DNA of 64,000 nucleotides from Arthrobacter sp. Hiyo4 (GTDB lineage Bacteria > Actinomycetota > Actinomycetes > Actinomycetales > Micrococcaceae). Made by a program: the position numbers and the translations under genes. The DNA lies in NCBI GenBank assembly GCA_002370555.1, contig AP014718.1, forward strand, positions 2,666,001 through 2,730,000, in the 5' to 3' direction. Below are positions 40,292 through 49,362 of the stretch, in pieces (within the stretch, counting starts at the first letter, position 1; each line of letters starts with the position of its first letter). The notes under the pieces are model-generated. The model was not told where the DNA came from. It did no database searches and was given only the letters and a program-made list of their open reading frames with translations.

Positions 40292-40353
40292 GCGACACGC
40301 AAAATCCCTGCCGCTACCGGTATTCAGGTAGCGACAGGGATTTTGCGCGTCGG
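40292..40353. repeat. Intergenic hairpin repeat, copy 2
   Basis: A 27-base imperfect inverted repeat (arms 40292-40318 and 40327-40353, loop GGTATTCA) with three mismatches, nearly the same as the copy at 36622. It is followed by CAGCGCCATAGCGTGTCG, again like copy 1. It lies between the convergent binding-protein and map genes and can act as a terminator for both. Confidence 0.85.
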
Positions 40354-40375
40354 CAGCGCCATAGCGTGTCGAAAG

Positions 40376-41203
40376 CTACGGGATCGGGACGGGTACGACG
40401 CCGAGCGGCACCAGGTGCTCCGCTCCGCCGTCGGGGGCTGAGAGTACCCAGATCCCCTTTTCGTGGACGGCAACAGAGTGCTCCCACTGGCAGGAGCGCT
40501 TGCCGTCGGTGGTCACTACTGTCCAGTCGTCCTCCAGCACGGCGGTGTCGATGCTGCCGCGGACCAGCATGGGCTCGATGGCCAGGCACAGCCCGGGCTT
40601 AATTTTGGGGCCGCGGTGGCTGGTGCGGTAGTTGAGGACGTCCGGGGCCATGTGCATTTCGGAGCCGATTCCGTGGCCCACGTAGTCCTCCAGGATGCCC
40701 AGCGGCTTGCCCGGCACGGAGGAGACGTAGTCGTCGATGGCGGCGCCGATGTCGCCCACATGGCTTCCGGTGGCCAAGGCGACGATGCCGCGCCACATGG
40801 CTGCCTGGGTGACGTCGGAAAGCCGCTGGTCCTCGGGGTCGGCCTGGCCCACGATGACGGTCCGTGCAGAGTCGGAATGCCAGCCGTCGACAATCGCGCC
40901 GCCGTCGATCGAGATGATGTCGCCGTCGTTGAGGACTTTGCCGCCGGGGATGCCGTGCACCACTTCCTCGTTCACGGACGTGCAGATGGTGGCGGGGAAG
41001 CCGTGGTATCCAAGGAAGTTCGACTTGGCGCCCGCCTCGTTCAGCACTGCGGCGAAGACGTCGTCCAGCTGCTTGGTGGTGACGCCGGGAGCTGCAGCTG
41101 CCACCGCTGCGTCCAGCGCACGGTTCAGCACCAGCCCGGCGTCGCGCATGACGCGCATCTGGGCGTTGGTCTTGTATTCGATACGGGGCTGGCCGAAGGC
41201 CAT
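40376..41203 (-). CDS. map: Type I methionine aminopeptidase
   Basis: Removes the initiator Met from nascent proteins. The ATG at 41203 gives MAFGQPRIEYKT; five further open codons upstream are not family-like. The substrate His is in NFLGYHGFPATICTS and the metal ligands are in IVDGWHSDSART, GHGIGSEMH, CLAIEPM and SCQWEHSVAV. 275 residues. Third gene after secY and adk; 71 bases separate it from adk. Confidence 0.96.
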   Translation of the reverse strand: MAFGQPRIEYKTNAQMRVMRDAGLVLNRALDAAVAAAAPGVTTKQLDDVFAAVLNEAGAKSNFLGYHGFPATICTSVNEEVVHGIPGGKVLNDGDIISIDGGAIVDGWHSDSARTVIVGQADPEDQRLSDVTQAAMWRGIVALATGSHVGDIGAAIDDYVSSVPGKPLGILEDYVGHGIGSEMHMAPDVLNYRTSHRGPKIKPGLCLAIEPMLVRGSIDTAVLEDDWTVVTTDGKRSCQWEHSVAVHEKGIWVLSAPDGGAEHLVPLGVVPVPIP

Positions 41204-41274
41204 GGTGTGTCCTCTCAATGGCTGAGGCTCCTCCCGGATGCCGGGAGGAGCCTCGAAAAGCTGGTGTGCCTGGC

Positions 41275-41853
41275 TTACGCGGCCTGGGCTGCCTTGATGG
41301 CCTGCATCACGCGGTCGGTGACCTCGTCGATGCCGCCGATGCCGTCAACCTGGGTCAGGATGCCGCGGTCGGCATACTTGGCCACAACGGCCTCGGTCTG
41401 CTCGTGGTACAGGTCAAGTCGGTGGCGGATCACGGATTCGTTATCGTCGCTCCGGCCGGTTTCCTTGGCGCGGCCCAGCAAGCGGGAGACGAGTTCCTCA
41501 TCGTCGGCCGTGAGCTGCAGGACGACGTCGAGCTTTTCTTCGCTGTTCGCGAGGATCCCGTCAAGGTAGTCCACCTGCGCCGTGGTGCGCGGGTAGCCGT
41601 CCAGGAGAAAGCCGTTTTCTACGTCGGACTCGCTGAGGCGGTCGCGCACCATCTTGTTGGTGACGCTGTCCGGAACGAAGTCCCCGGCGTCCATGTACTT
41701 CTTGGCCTCGATGCCAAGAGGAGTTTCGCCCTTCACGTTGGCGCGGAAGATATCACCGGTGGAAATCGCCACGACGCCGAGGCGCCCGGAAATGCGTTCC
41801 GCTTGCGTTCCTTTTCCGGAACCGGGGGGTCCAATAATCAACATTTTCGTCAT
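41275..41853 (-). CDS. adk: Adenylate kinase
   Basis: AMP + ATP to 2 ADP. P-loop IIGPPGSGKGTQAERI at the N-terminus, AMP-site ISTGDIFRANVKGETPLG, LDGYPRT, and the short LID (LGRAKETGRSDDNESVIRHRL) without zinc cysteines. 192 residues, the short form usual in actinobacteria. Starts within the secY stop (ATGA), so it is translationally coupled. Confidence 0.97.
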   Translation of the reverse strand: MTKMLIIGPPGSGKGTQAERISGRLGVVAISTGDIFRANVKGETPLGIEAKKYMDAGDFVPDSVTNKMVRDRLSESDVENGFLLDGYPRTTAQVDYLDGILANSEEKLDVVLQLTADDEELVSRLLGRAKETGRSDDNESVIRHRLDLYHEQTEAVVAKYADRGILTQVDGIGGIDEVTDRVMQAIKAAQAA

Positions 41854-43160
41854 CGCAAAAGCCCTTCGTAGTGACGTTGCTGTAGCTGCGCATCTATTTG
41901 CTTGACGGTTTCAAGGCCAACGCCCACCATGATCAGGATCGAGGTGCCACCGAACGGGAAGTTCTGGTTCGCGTTGATCAGTACCAGCGCCACCAGCGGA
42001 ATCAGTGCCACGAAGCCCAAGTACAGAGCGCCGGGCAGGGTGATCCGGGAGAGCACGTACTGCAGGTAGTCCGCGGTCGGTTTTCCGGCACGGATACCCG
42101 GGATGAAACCGCCGTACTTCTTCATGTTGTCCGAGACCTCTTCAGGGTTGAAGGTGATCGCGACATAGAAGTAGGTGAAGAACACGATCATGGCGAAGTA
42201 CAGCGCCATGTAGATCGGGTGGTCTCCTCGGGTCAGGTTGTTGTTGATCCACTCAACCCACGGCGCGAGCGACTCGCCCGCTTTTGGCTGGTTGAACTGT
42301 GAGATCAGTCCCGGCAGGTAGAGCATGGAGGATGCGAAGATCACGGGGATCACGCCTGCCATGTTCACCTTGATGGGGATGTAGGTGCTGGTGCCGCCGA
42401 CGGTCCGGCGCCCGACCATCCGCTTGGCGTACTGCACCGGGACGCGGCGCTGGGATTGCTCCACGAAGACCACCAGGGCAACCGTCACCAGGCCGATCAC
42501 CAGGACCATAAAGAACGTGCCCGGGCCCTGAGAGCTCCAGATGGCACCCAGGGACGTGGGGAAGGTCGCCGCGATGGAGGTGAAGATGAGCAGCGACATG
42601 CCGTTGCCCACACCCTTTTCGGTGACGAGTTCGCCCATCCACATGATGAGCCCGGTACCGGCGGTCAGCGTGATGATCAGCAGGATGGTGGTGATGATGC
42701 TGTCGTCAGGAATGATCGGCAGCGCACAGCCCGGAAGCAACTGGCCTGAACGCGCCAGCGACACCAGCGTCGTGGCGTTCAGCAGGCCCAGGGCAATGGT
42801 GAGGTATCGCGTGTACTGGGTGAGTTTGGACTGCCCGGAGGCGCCCTCTTCATACAGCTCCTGGAACCGGGGAATGACCACCCGGAGCAGCTGCACGATG
42901 ATGCTGGCCGTGATGTACGGCATGATGCCCAGCGCGAAGATGGACACCTGAAGCAAGGCACCGCCGCTGAACAGGTTGACGAGCTGATAGAGCCCCCCTG
43001 CGGTCTGACCGTTCTGCAAGCATTGCTGGACATTCTGGTAGTTCACACCAGGCGAGGGGATGAATGCACCCAAGCGGAAGATTGTGATGATTGCCAGCGT
43101 GAACAACAACTTGCGTCGCAGATCAGGCGTGCGAAAGGCCCGGCCAAATGCGCTAAGCAA
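41850..43160 (-). CDS. secY: Protein translocase subunit SecY
   Basis: The channel of the Sec translocon, ten membrane helices. The TTG at 43160 was chosen: AGGAGG lies 4 bases upstream and LSAFGRAFRTPDLRRKLLF is the family start; the open frame runs 30 residues further upstream without similarity. Signature regions include RLGAFIPSPGV, GIMPYITASIIVQLL and NPEEVSDNMKKYGGFIPGIR. 436 residues. On the minus strand, TAGACT about 60 bases upstream could be its -10 box. A terminator separates it from rplO, so secY-adk-map is likely a separate unit. Confidence 0.96.
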   Translation of the reverse strand: MLSAFGRAFRTPDLRRKLLFTLAIITIFRLGAFIPSPGVNYQNVQQCLQNGQTAGGLYQLVNLFSGGALLQVSIFALGIMPYITASIIVQLLRVVIPRFQELYEEGASGQSKLTQYTRYLTIALGLLNATTLVSLARSGQLLPGCALPIIPDDSIITTILLIITLTAGTGLIMWMGELVTEKGVGNGMSLLIFTSIAATFPTSLGAIWSSQGPGTFFMVLVIGLVTVALVVFVEQSQRRVPVQYAKRMVGRRTVGGTSTYIPIKVNMAGVIPVIFASSMLYLPGLISQFNQPKAGESLAPWVEWINNNLTRGDHPIYMALYFAMIVFFTYFYVAITFNPEEVSDNMKKYGGFIPGIRAGKPTADYLQYVLSRITLPGALYLGFVALIPLVALVLINANQNFPFGGTSILIMVGVGLETVKQIDAQLQQRHYEGLLR

Positions 43161-43308
43161 GCGTCCTCCTGTGTTGTTTATGAGCGTGGTGTGATGGGGG
43201 ACAATAATCCCAACAACCGAGTCTAACGGGTGGATTGGCCATGCGAACAATCCAAGAAGCCGCGCTTGCGGCGAACGCGCGGAAATGGTCGGCCACCGGA
43301 TGTGAAAA

Positions 43309-43352
43309 AACTCCCGGTGTGCAGGGCCCTAGGGCCTTGCTCACCGGGAGTT
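43309..43352 (-). terminator. Terminator between rplO and secY
   Basis: An 11-bp outer stem AACTCCCGGTG / CACCGGGAGTT (43309-43319, 43342-43352) encloses a second small GGGCCCTAGGGCC-type hairpin. On the minus strand a run of T follows the stem. Marks the end of the spc-type transcript. Confidence 0.85.
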
Positions 43353-43378
43353 CACAACGGGCGTTCGCCCACCGTCTG

Positions 43379-43861
43379 CTAGAGAGCGGTGGTGCTTCCG
43401 CCTGCTGCTGCAATCTTTTCTGCGGCGCTGGCCGAGAATGCGTTGGCGGTGACGTCAACCTTGACGGTGATGTCGCCGGTGCCAAGCACCTTGACGGGCT
43501 GGTTCTTGCGAACGGCACCCTTTTCGACCAGGTTCTCCACGGTGACTGTGCCACCTTCCGGGAACAGCTCGTTGAGCTTGTCCAGGTTTACAACCTGGAA
43601 CTCAACCCGGAACGGGTTCTTGAAGCCGCGCAGCTTCGGCAGGCGCATGTGCAGCGGCAACTGGCCGCCGGCAAAGCCAGCCTTGATCTGGTAGCGGGCC
43701 TTCGTACCCTTGGTACCGCGACCAGCGGTCTTACCCTTGGAACCTTCACCACGACCAACGCGGGTCTTGGCGGTCTTGGCACCCGGGGCGGGACGCAGGT
43801 GGTGAACCTTCAGTGTGTTCTGCTTCTCAGCAGTCTCTGCGGCGATCTTTTTCTCTGCCAT
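43379..43861 (-). CDS. rplO: 50S ribosomal protein L15
   Basis: A large-subunit protein. 160 residues: [35 protein letters not shown] (shown in part), [18 protein letters not shown], ending in an Ala-rich tail. Intact. Adjacent to rpmD with no gap. Confidence 0.97.
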   Translation of the reverse strand: MAEKKIAAETAEKQNTLKVHHLRPAPGAKTAKTRVGRGEGSKGKTAGRGTKGTKARYQIKAGFAGGQLPLHMRLPKLRGFKNPFRVEFQVVNLDKLNELFPEGGTVTVENLVEKGAVRKNQPVKVLGTGDITVKVDVTANAFSASAAEKIAAAGGSTTAL

Positions 43862-44068
43862 TTACTTCGCCTCCTCTACCTTTACCAGGTGCGGAACCGT
43901 GTTGAGCATTCCAACAGTCACGGCGTCGGCGGTGCGGACAACGGTGTGTCCGATCCGCTTCAGGCCGAGTGACCGAAGGGTGTCGCGCTGGTTCTGCTTG
44001 CCGCCAATGGCGGACTTGATCTGAGTGATCTCCAACTGAAGGTCGGAGGGAATCAGGTTCTTAGCCAT
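43862..44068 (-). CDS. rpmD: 50S ribosomal protein L30
   Basis: 68 residues, with [34 protein letters not shown] (in part) typical of bacterial L30. Starts 3 bases after rpsE. Confidence 0.97.
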   Translation of the reverse strand: MAKNLIPSDLQLEITQIKSAIGGKQNQRDTLRSLGLKRIGHTVVRTADAVTVGMLNTVPHLVKVEEAK

Positions 44069-44071
44069 CGC

Positions 44072-44812
44072 TCAGACACCCGCCTTCTGGTTCAGGATTG
44101 CCTTCACCATTGCCGGCGGAGCAACCTCGTCCAGCGGCAGGCCGCGGCGTGCTGCCACTGCTGCCGGCTCTTCGAGCTGCTTCAGCGCAGCAACAGTCGC
44201 GTGAACGATGTTGATGGCGTTGGAGGAACCCAGCGACTTGGAGAGGATGTCGTGGATGCCCACGCACTCCAAAATGGCGCGGACCGGGCCACCGGCAATA
44301 ACACCGGTACCGGCGGAAGCCGGACGCAGCATTACGACGCCGGCAGCGGCCTCACCCTGAACGCGGTGCGGGATGGTGTTCCCAATGCGGGGAACGCGGA
44401 AGAAGGACTTCTTGGCCTCTTCAACGCCCTTCGCGATTGCGGCGGGAACTTCCTTAGCCTTGCCGTAGCCCACGCCGACCATGCCGTTACCGTCGCCAAC
44501 GACGACCAGAGCGGTGAAGCTGAAGCGACGACCACCCTTGACCACCTTGGAAACGCGGTTGATGGTGACAACGCGTTCAATGAACTGGCTCTTCTCGGCT
44601 TCGCGGCCGCCGTCGCGGCCACCACGGCCGCCACGTCCGCCGTCGCGACCGCCCTGAGCACGGTCGCCACGCTCGCCGCCACGACGAGCGCCACCACGGC
44701 GGTCATCGGCAGCAGCTGCGGGCGCAGTGGTCTCAGTGGCCGGAGCAGCTACGGCAACAGTTGCCTTCTGATCTGCAGACACAGTGTCCTTTTCCTTGTT
44801 TGCTTCCGTCAC
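44072..44812 (-). CDS. rpsE: 30S ribosomal protein S5 with Gly/Arg-rich N-terminus
   Basis: 246 residues. The S5 core starts at about residue 75 ([23 protein letters not shown]) and contains RNTIPHR-like [29 protein letters not shown] and [14 protein letters not shown]. The first 75 residues are an Ala/Thr segment followed by a Gly/Arg/Asp-rich low-complexity stretch, longer than in E. coli S5 but common in actinobacteria. Start overlaps the rplR stop by 4 bases. Confidence 0.97.
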   Translation of the reverse strand: MTEANKEKDTVSADQKATVAVAAPATETTAPAAAADDRRGGARRGGERGDRAQGGRDGGRGGRGGRDGGREAEKSQFIERVVTINRVSKVVKGGRRFSFTALVVVGDGNGMVGVGYGKAKEVPAAIAKGVEEAKKSFFRVPRIGNTIPHRVQGEAAAGVVMLRPASAGTGVIAGGPVRAILECVGIHDILSKSLGSSNAINIVHATVAALKQLEEPAAVAARRGLPLDEVAPPAMVKAILNQKAGV

Positions 44813-45192
44813 AGTGACAGCCCACCTTCACGTGCACCGTCAGCGACGGCGGCGATCCGGCCGTGGTACTTGTTACCACCGCGGTCGAAGACAACAGCTT
44901 CGATACCGGCAGCCTTGGCACGAGCGGCAACGAGCTCGCCAACGCGCTTGGCCTTGGCAGTCTTGTCGCCTTCGAATTCACGAAGGTCGGCTTCCAGTGT
45001 GGAGGCGCTTGCTACGGTCAGGCCCTTGGTGTCATCGACAACCTGGACGAATACGTGGCGTGCGGAGCGGTTGACGACCAGACGAGGACGTACAGCCGTG
45101 CCGGAGATGCGCTTGCGGATACGAAGCTGGCGGCGGCTGCGCGAAGCAGACTTGCTCTTGTTCGTACGCTTCTTGTTAATTGAGATGGCCAT
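44809..45192 (-). CDS. rplR: 50S ribosomal protein L18
   Basis: A 5S rRNA-binding protein, 127 residues. Basic N-terminus ([23 protein letters not shown] in part), [20 protein letters not shown] and the C-terminal [21 protein letters not shown]. Intact; 2 bases after rplF. Confidence 0.97.
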   Translation of the reverse strand: MAISINKKRTNKSKSASRSRRQLRIRKRISGTAVRPRLVVNRSARHVFVQVVDDTKGLTVASASTLEADLREFEGDKTAKAKRVGELVAARAKAAGIEAVVFDRGGNKYHGRIAAVADGAREGGLSL

Positions 45193-45194
45193 GG

Positions 45195-45731
45195 TTACTT
45201 ACCAGCCTTTCCGACCTTGCGGCGGATGACTTCGCCTGCGTAGCGAATGCCCTTGCCCTTGTAGGGGTCCGGCTTCCGCAGCTTGCGAATGTTGGCAGCA
45301 ACCTCGCCGACCTGCTGCTTGTTGATACCTGAAACAGAGAGCTTGGTCGGGGTCTCAACTGCAAAGGTGATGCCGTCCGGTGCGGTGACATTTACCGGGT
45401 GGCTGTAGCCGAGAGCGAACTCAAGGTCAGATCCCTTGGCCTGAACGCGGTAACCAGTACCAACGATTTCAAGCTTCTTCTCGTAGCCCTTGGTAACGCC
45501 CTCGATCATGTTGGAGATCAGGGTGCGGGTCAGGCCGTGGAGTGAACGGGAGGCGCGCTCGTCGTTCGGGCGGGCGACAGTCAGGGTCTCTGCTTCCAGG
45601 GAAACCTCGATCGGGCTGGCCACAGTGTGGTTCAGCTCGCCTTTGGCACCCTTGACGCTGACGACAGAGCCGTCAACCTTGACCTCAACGCCGGCAGGAA
45701 CGGTGATGGGGAGACGTCCAATACGTGACAT
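45195..45731 (-). CDS. rplF: 50S ribosomal protein L6
   Basis: 178 residues starting [17 protein letters not shown], with two L6 repeats, GYSHPV and the C-terminal signature [19 protein letters not shown]. Sits near the factor-binding site of the ribosome. Intact. Confidence 0.97.
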   Translation of the reverse strand: MSRIGRLPITVPAGVEVKVDGSVVSVKGAKGELNHTVASPIEVSLEAETLTVARPNDERASRSLHGLTRTLISNMIEGVTKGYEKKLEIVGTGYRVQAKGSDLEFALGYSHPVNVTAPDGITFAVETPTKLSVSGINKQQVGEVAANIRKLRKPDPYKGKGIRYAGEVIRRKVGKAGK

Positions 45732-45749
45732 TATTCTCTTCCTTTCCCG

Positions 45750-46148
45750 TTACCAGACGTAGGCGAGGACTTCGCCGCCCACGCCCTTCTTGCCGGCTTG
45801 CTTATCAGTCAAGAGGCCGGAAGAGGTGGACAGGATTGCGACACCCAGGCCACCGAGCACGTGCGGGAGGTTGGTGGACTTTGCGTACACACGCAGGCCC
45901 GGCTTGGAAATACGGCGAACGCCAGCGATTGAACGCTCGCGGTTCGGTCCGAACTTAAGGTCGAGGGTCAGCTTCTTGCCAACCTCTGCGTCTTCTTCTT
46001 TCCAGGAGGCGATGTAACCTTCAGCCTTCAGGATGTCGGCAACGCGTGCCTTGAGCTTGCTGTACGGCATGGACACGGAATCGTGGTACGCCGAGTTTGC
46101 ATTGCGCAGACGCGTAAGCATGTCTGCGACCGGATCAGTCATTGTCAT
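45750..46148 (-). CDS. rpsH: 30S ribosomal protein S8
   Basis: 132 residues, [20 protein letters not shown] to [19 protein letters not shown] end (here [17 protein letters not shown]). Binds 16S rRNA helix 21; in E. coli S8 also represses spc translation, not tested here. It follows rplE directly: no rpsN lies between them, so S14 must be encoded elsewhere. Confidence 0.97.
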   Translation of the reverse strand: MTMTDPVADMLTRLRNANSAYHDSVSMPYSKLKARVADILKAEGYIASWKEEDAEVGKKLTLDLKFGPNRERSIAGVRRISKPGLRVYAKSTNLPHVLGGLGVAILSTSSGLLTDKQAGKKGVGGEVLAYVW

Positions 46149-46226
46149 TTGGGCTCTTGCCCTTCCTCATAACGGTTTCCTCGCTGCTGCATGAAGCCTC
46201 AGCGAAGGACCTGTTACGTAGTTAGA

Positions 46227-46808
46227 TTAGTCTTCGGCCTTGAACGGGAAACCAAGCGCCTTGAGCAGCGCGCGGCCTTCGTCATCGGTCTTGGCGGTGG
46301 TTACAACCGTGATGTCCATGCCGCGAACGCGGTCAATGGAATCCTGGTCGATTTCGTGGAACATAACCTGCTCGGTCAGACCGAAGGTGTAGTTGCCGTT
46401 GCCGTCGAACTGCTTGCCACTGAGGCCGCGGAAGTCGCGGATACGGGGCAGAGCCAGCGTGACCAGACGATCCAGGAATTCCCACATGCGGTCTCCACGC
46501 AGAGTTGCGTGTGCGCCGATGGGCATGCCTTCGCGCAGCTTGAACTGTGCGATCGACTTGCGGGCCTTGGTTACCTGCGGCTTCTGGCCGGTGATCAGGG
46601 TCAGATCGCGGACAGCGCCGTCGATCAGCTTGGAGTCCTTAGCGGCATCTCCAACACCCATGTTCACAACGACCTTCACCAGGCGGGGAACCTGGTTAAC
46701 GTTGCTGTACTTGAATTCCTCAACGAGCGTGCTCTTGATGGAATCGGCGTACTTGGTCTTCAGACGAGGAACGATCTTCGCTGCCGGAGTCTCGAGAGTC
46801 TCAGTCAT
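46227..46808 (-). CDS. rplE: 50S ribosomal protein L5
   Basis: A 5S rRNA-binding protein, 193 residues. Motifs: [46 protein letters not shown] (in part), and [22 protein letters not shown] (in part). Its start overlaps the last base of the rplX stop region, so the two are coupled. Intact. Confidence 0.97.
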   Translation of the reverse strand: MTETLETPAAKIVPRLKTKYADSIKSTLVEEFKYSNVNQVPRLVKVVVNMGVGDAAKDSKLIDGAVRDLTLITGQKPQVTKARKSIAQFKLREGMPIGAHATLRGDRMWEFLDRLVTLALPRIRDFRGLSGKQFDGNGNYTFGLTEQVMFHEIDQDSIDRVRGMDITVVTTAKTDDEGRALLKALGFPFKAED

Positions 46809-47167
46809 TAGATGTCCTTCCCGGAGCTCTTGGCCACGCGGACACGCACGTCGCGCTTCACGCCATTGCGCTCCACGGTCTCGGTGCGGAAACCAACGCG
46901 GGTGGGCTTCTTGGTGGACGGGTCAACCAGAGCCACGTTGGAGATGTGGATCGAAGCTTCTACGACCTCGATGCCACCAGTCTTGGTGCCGCGCTGCGAC
47001 TGACCGGCCTTCGTGTGCTTGGTTACGCGGTTAATGCCTTCGACCAACACGCGGTTGGTCTCCGGGAATACGCGCAGAACCTTGCCCTGCTTGCCTTTGT
47101 CGCCGCCGCGCTCAGCCTTGGCGCCAGTGATGACCTGAACGAGGTCACCCTTTTTGATCTTAGCCAT
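46808..47167 (-). CDS. rplX: 50S ribosomal protein L24
   Basis: 119 residues, an assembly initiator with a KOW motif ([29 protein letters not shown] in part), [16 protein letters not shown] and [19 protein letters not shown]. Intact; 3 bases after rplN. Confidence 0.97.
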   Translation of the reverse strand: MAKIKKGDLVQVITGAKAERGGDKGKQGKVLRVFPETNRVLVEGINRVTKHTKAGQSQRGTKTGGIEVVEASIHISNVALVDPSTKKPTRVGFRTETVERNGVKRDVRVRVAKSSGKDI

Positions 47168-47170
47168 GGA

Positions 47171-47539
47171 CTAGAGCACCTCCGGAGCCAGAGAAACGAT
47201 CTTCATGAACTTCTTGTCACGAAGTTCACGACCAACCGGCCCGAAGATACGGGTACCGCGGGGGTCACCGTCAGCCTTCAGGATCACAGCTGCGTTCTCG
47301 TCAAACTTGATATAGGAACCATCCGCACGGCGGCGTTCCTTCTTGGTACGGACGATGACTGCCTTAACAACATCGCCCTTCTTTACGTTGCCGCCCGGAA
47401 TTGCATCCTTGACGGTAGCGACGATGACGTCGCCAATGCCTGCGTAGCGACGGCCAGATCCACCGAGAACGCGAATGGTAAGGATTTCCTTAGCACCCGT
47501 GTTGTCGGCGACCTTGAGTCGCGACTCCTGCTGAATCAC
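47171..47539 (-). CDS. rplN: 50S ribosomal protein L14
   Basis: 122 residues, [20 protein letters not shown] to [13 protein letters not shown], the standard bacterial length. It is the first gene of the spc-type unit; about 770 bases without a gene separate it from rpsQ, which is wide for this cluster. An AAGGAG-like box lies before the ATG. Confidence 0.97.
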   Translation of the reverse strand: MIQQESRLKVADNTGAKEILTIRVLGGSGRRYAGIGDVIVATVKDAIPGGNVKKGDVVKAVIVRTKKERRRADGSYIKFDENAAVILKADGDPRGTRIFGPVGRELRDKKFMKIVSLAPEVL

Positions 47540-47873
47540 TATTTACTCCTTGCGTCGCGCCGGTTCTCAGACCGAAAATCTTCCTACGGAATGAGCCTTG
47601 CGGAACGGTTGATCGGGGTGTCTCTTGACCTGCCTGGATTTTGCCAGACCAGGCCTAAACGCCCGTGCCAAAAACATTTGCTTCCCAGGCGGATCCGGAC
47701 AGGTCCGAAGCACGAGGGGCACTATGCCGTGGCACGATTGTTTACGAGGTTGATGACGGCGCACAGAGGGCGCCATACAAACTCAATATCCTAGCACAGT
47801 TAGGGCCATCTCCCATATCACACAGCGGCAGCCGGAGCACAACCGCTGGACACCAGTAAGCGCCGCAGAGCCG
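47540..47873. other. Gene-free leader of the spc-type unit
   Basis: No convincing coding region. It must hold the promoter and leader of rplN on the minus strand, but I could not fix a clear -35/-10 pair. Open frames here lack similarity and good ribosome sites. Confidence 0.5.
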
Positions 47874-47958
47874 GCAACGCACGACGGCGTCACGCACGGC
47901 ACGCTTTCCGCCCACCGGCGGTGCCACTTCCCCCGGAAACCCGGCCTCCCGCCGTCGG
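47874..47958. repeat. 85-base repeat, copy 1
   Basis: Starts GCAACGCACGACGGCGTCAC and ends CTCCCGCCGTCGG. It closely resembles 48098-48181 in the same orientation, with scattered substitutions and small gaps. The two copies flank the cluster of 15-mer palindromic repeats. Confidence 0.75.
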
Positions 47959-48092
47959 ACGCACTCTCACTTAGTGCGCCTTTTCGGCGGACGCTCTCTC
48001 ACTTGATGCAGATTTTTGAACGACGCTCTCTCACTTTCCTAAGAAGAGTGAGAGAGCGTCCGGGGATGTCCCGCATTAAGTGAGAGAGCGTC
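47958..48092. repeat. Cluster of five 15-mer repeats (GACGCTCTCTCACTT) in both orientations
   Basis: Three copies run forward (47958-47972 with one change, 47990-48004, 48022-48036) and two are inverted (48047-48060, 48078-48092). The third and fourth form a 14-bp stem with an 11-base loop. Spacing is irregular and there are no unique spacers, so this is not a CRISPR. It is a palindromic intergenic element, possibly a protein-binding or transcript-end site. Confidence 0.8.
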
Positions 48093-48097
48093 CGCAT

Positions 48098-48181
48098 GCA
48101 ACGCGGACGACTGCGTCACGCAGGGCACGCTTGCGGCCACCGGCGGTGCCACTCCCCGGCAACCCGGCCGCCCGCCGTCGG
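48098..48181. repeat. 85-base repeat, copy 2
   Basis: The second copy of the element at 47874, same strand. Shared blocks include CACCGGCGGTGCCACT and CCCGCCGTCGG. The stretch CACCGGCGGTG is itself palindromic. Confidence 0.75.
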
Positions 48182-48240
48182 CCGTCCCCAGAAACCTGCT
48201 CCGCGTGACACACCCAGCCAGCCCACCCGCCGGGAAATGC

Positions 48241-48277
48241 GGAAAACCCCCGCTCCCAAAAGGGAACGGGGGTTTCC
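48241..48277 (-). terminator. Terminator at the end of the S10 unit (after rpsQ)
   Basis: GGAAAACCCCCGCTCCC, loop AAAA, GGGAACGGGGGTTTCC: a 16-bp stem with one G-T wobble and a four-base loop. On the minus strand it ends in TTTTCC. Splits S10 from spc. Confidence 0.88.
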
Positions 48278-48308
48278 AGTGCAGTACCTGCAAGCAGGCT
48301 GCGGGGTG

Positions 48309-48617
48309 TTACTTGGCCTTTTCGAGGATCTCGACCAGACGCCACCGCTTGGTAGCGGACAGCGGGCGGGTCTCGGCGAGGAGAACGAGGTCGCCGATGC
48401 CGGCGCTGTTCTCTTCGTCGTGAGCCTTGATCTTCGTGTTGCGGCGGATGACTTTGCCGTACAAAGCGTGCTTTACGCGGTCTTCTACCTGGACAACGAT
48501 GGTCTTTTCCATCTTGTCCGAGACTACGTAGCCACGCTTCGTCTTACGGTCACCGCGTTCGCCAGCCGTAGCTGCTGCGGAAACAGTTTCCGTCACGTTC
48601 TCGTCCTTTTCACTCAC
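48309..48617 (-). CDS. rpsQ: 30S ribosomal protein S17
   Basis: 102 residues. The S17 core begins [20 protein letters not shown] and ends [19 protein letters not shown]. About 18 extra N-terminal residues, as in related actinobacteria. ATGA overlap with rpmC. Last gene of the S10 unit. Confidence 0.97.
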   Translation of the reverse strand: MSEKDENVTETVSAAATAGERGDRKTKRGYVVSDKMEKTIVVQVEDRVKHALYGKVIRRNTKIKAHDEENSAGIGDLVLLAETRPLSATKRWRLVEILEKAK

Positions 48618-48943
48618 TTGGCATCCTCCTCGGCCTCAACCGTTTCAGCCGTTTCGGCCTTCTTGGTTGCAGCCTTCTTGGACTTCTTCTCTTCCTTGGC
48701 TTCCACAACCGGTGCGGCAACCTCGGCACGAATGCCCAGCTCGCGCTCACGGAGAACGGTGTAGATGCGTGCGATGTCCTTCTTTACCGCGCGCAGACGA
48801 CCGTGGTTCTCCAGCTGACCGGTGGCGGACTGGAAACGCAGGTTGAACAGCTCTTCCTTAGCCTTCCGGAGTTCTTCAACGAGGCGCTCGTTGTCGAACG
48901 TGTCCAGCTGTGCGGAGACAAGTTCCTTGGATCCTACTGCCAT
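48614..48943 (-). CDS. rpmC: 50S ribosomal protein L29 with a charged C-terminal tail
   Basis: 109 residues. The L29 helical hairpin ([42 protein letters not shown] in part) is followed by about 35 residues rich in Lys, Glu and Ala, not present in E. coli L29 (63 residues). L29 lies at the peptide exit, where SRP and trigger factor dock, so the tail would be exposed there. Intact. Confidence 0.96.
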   Translation of the reverse strand: MAVGSKELVSAQLDTFDNERLVEELRKAKEELFNLRFQSATGQLENHGRLRAVKKDIARIYTVLRERELGIRAEVAAPVVEAKEEKKSKKAATKKAETAETVEAEEDAK

Positions 48944-48945
48944 TT

Positions 48946-49362
48946 CTATTCACCACCTTCGCGACGCAAAATGCGTGCCTTCAACGGGAGCTTGTGGATT
49001 GCCAGGCGCAGGGCCTCGCGAGCTACCGATTCCTCGACGCCGGAGATCTCAAAGAGAACCCGACCCGGCTTGACGTTTGAGACCCACCATTCCGGCGAAC
49101 CCTTACCGGAACCCATGCGGGTTTCGGCTGGCTTCTTGGTGATCGGACGGTCCGGGTAAATGTTGATCCAGACCTTACCGCCACGCTTGATGTGGCGGGT
49201 CATCGCGATACGGGCAGACTCGATCTGACGGTTGGTGACGTATGCCGGGCTCAGAGCCTGGATACCCCACTCACCGAAGGAGACCTTGGTGCCGCCCGTA
49301 GCAGCGCCGGAACGACCCGGGTGGTGCTGCTTACGGTGCTTGACTCGACGTGGGATAAGCAT
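48946..49362 (-). CDS. rplP: 50S ribosomal protein L16
   Basis: 138 residues: [56 protein letters not shown] (in part), [19 protein letters not shown]. Contacts the A-site tRNA region. Intact. Directly follows rpsC. Confidence 0.97.
   Translation of the reverse strand: MLIPRRVKHRKQHHPGRSGAATGGTKVSFGEWGIQALSPAYVTNRQIESARIAMTRHIKRGGKVWINIYPDRPITKKPAETRMGSGKGSPEWWVSNVKPGRVLFEISGVEESVAREALRLAIHKLPLKARILRREGGE

Noticed and set aside
47958..48092. CRISPR array
   Set aside because: Repeats are only 15 bases, in both orientations and irregularly spaced, with no unique spacers and no cas genes.
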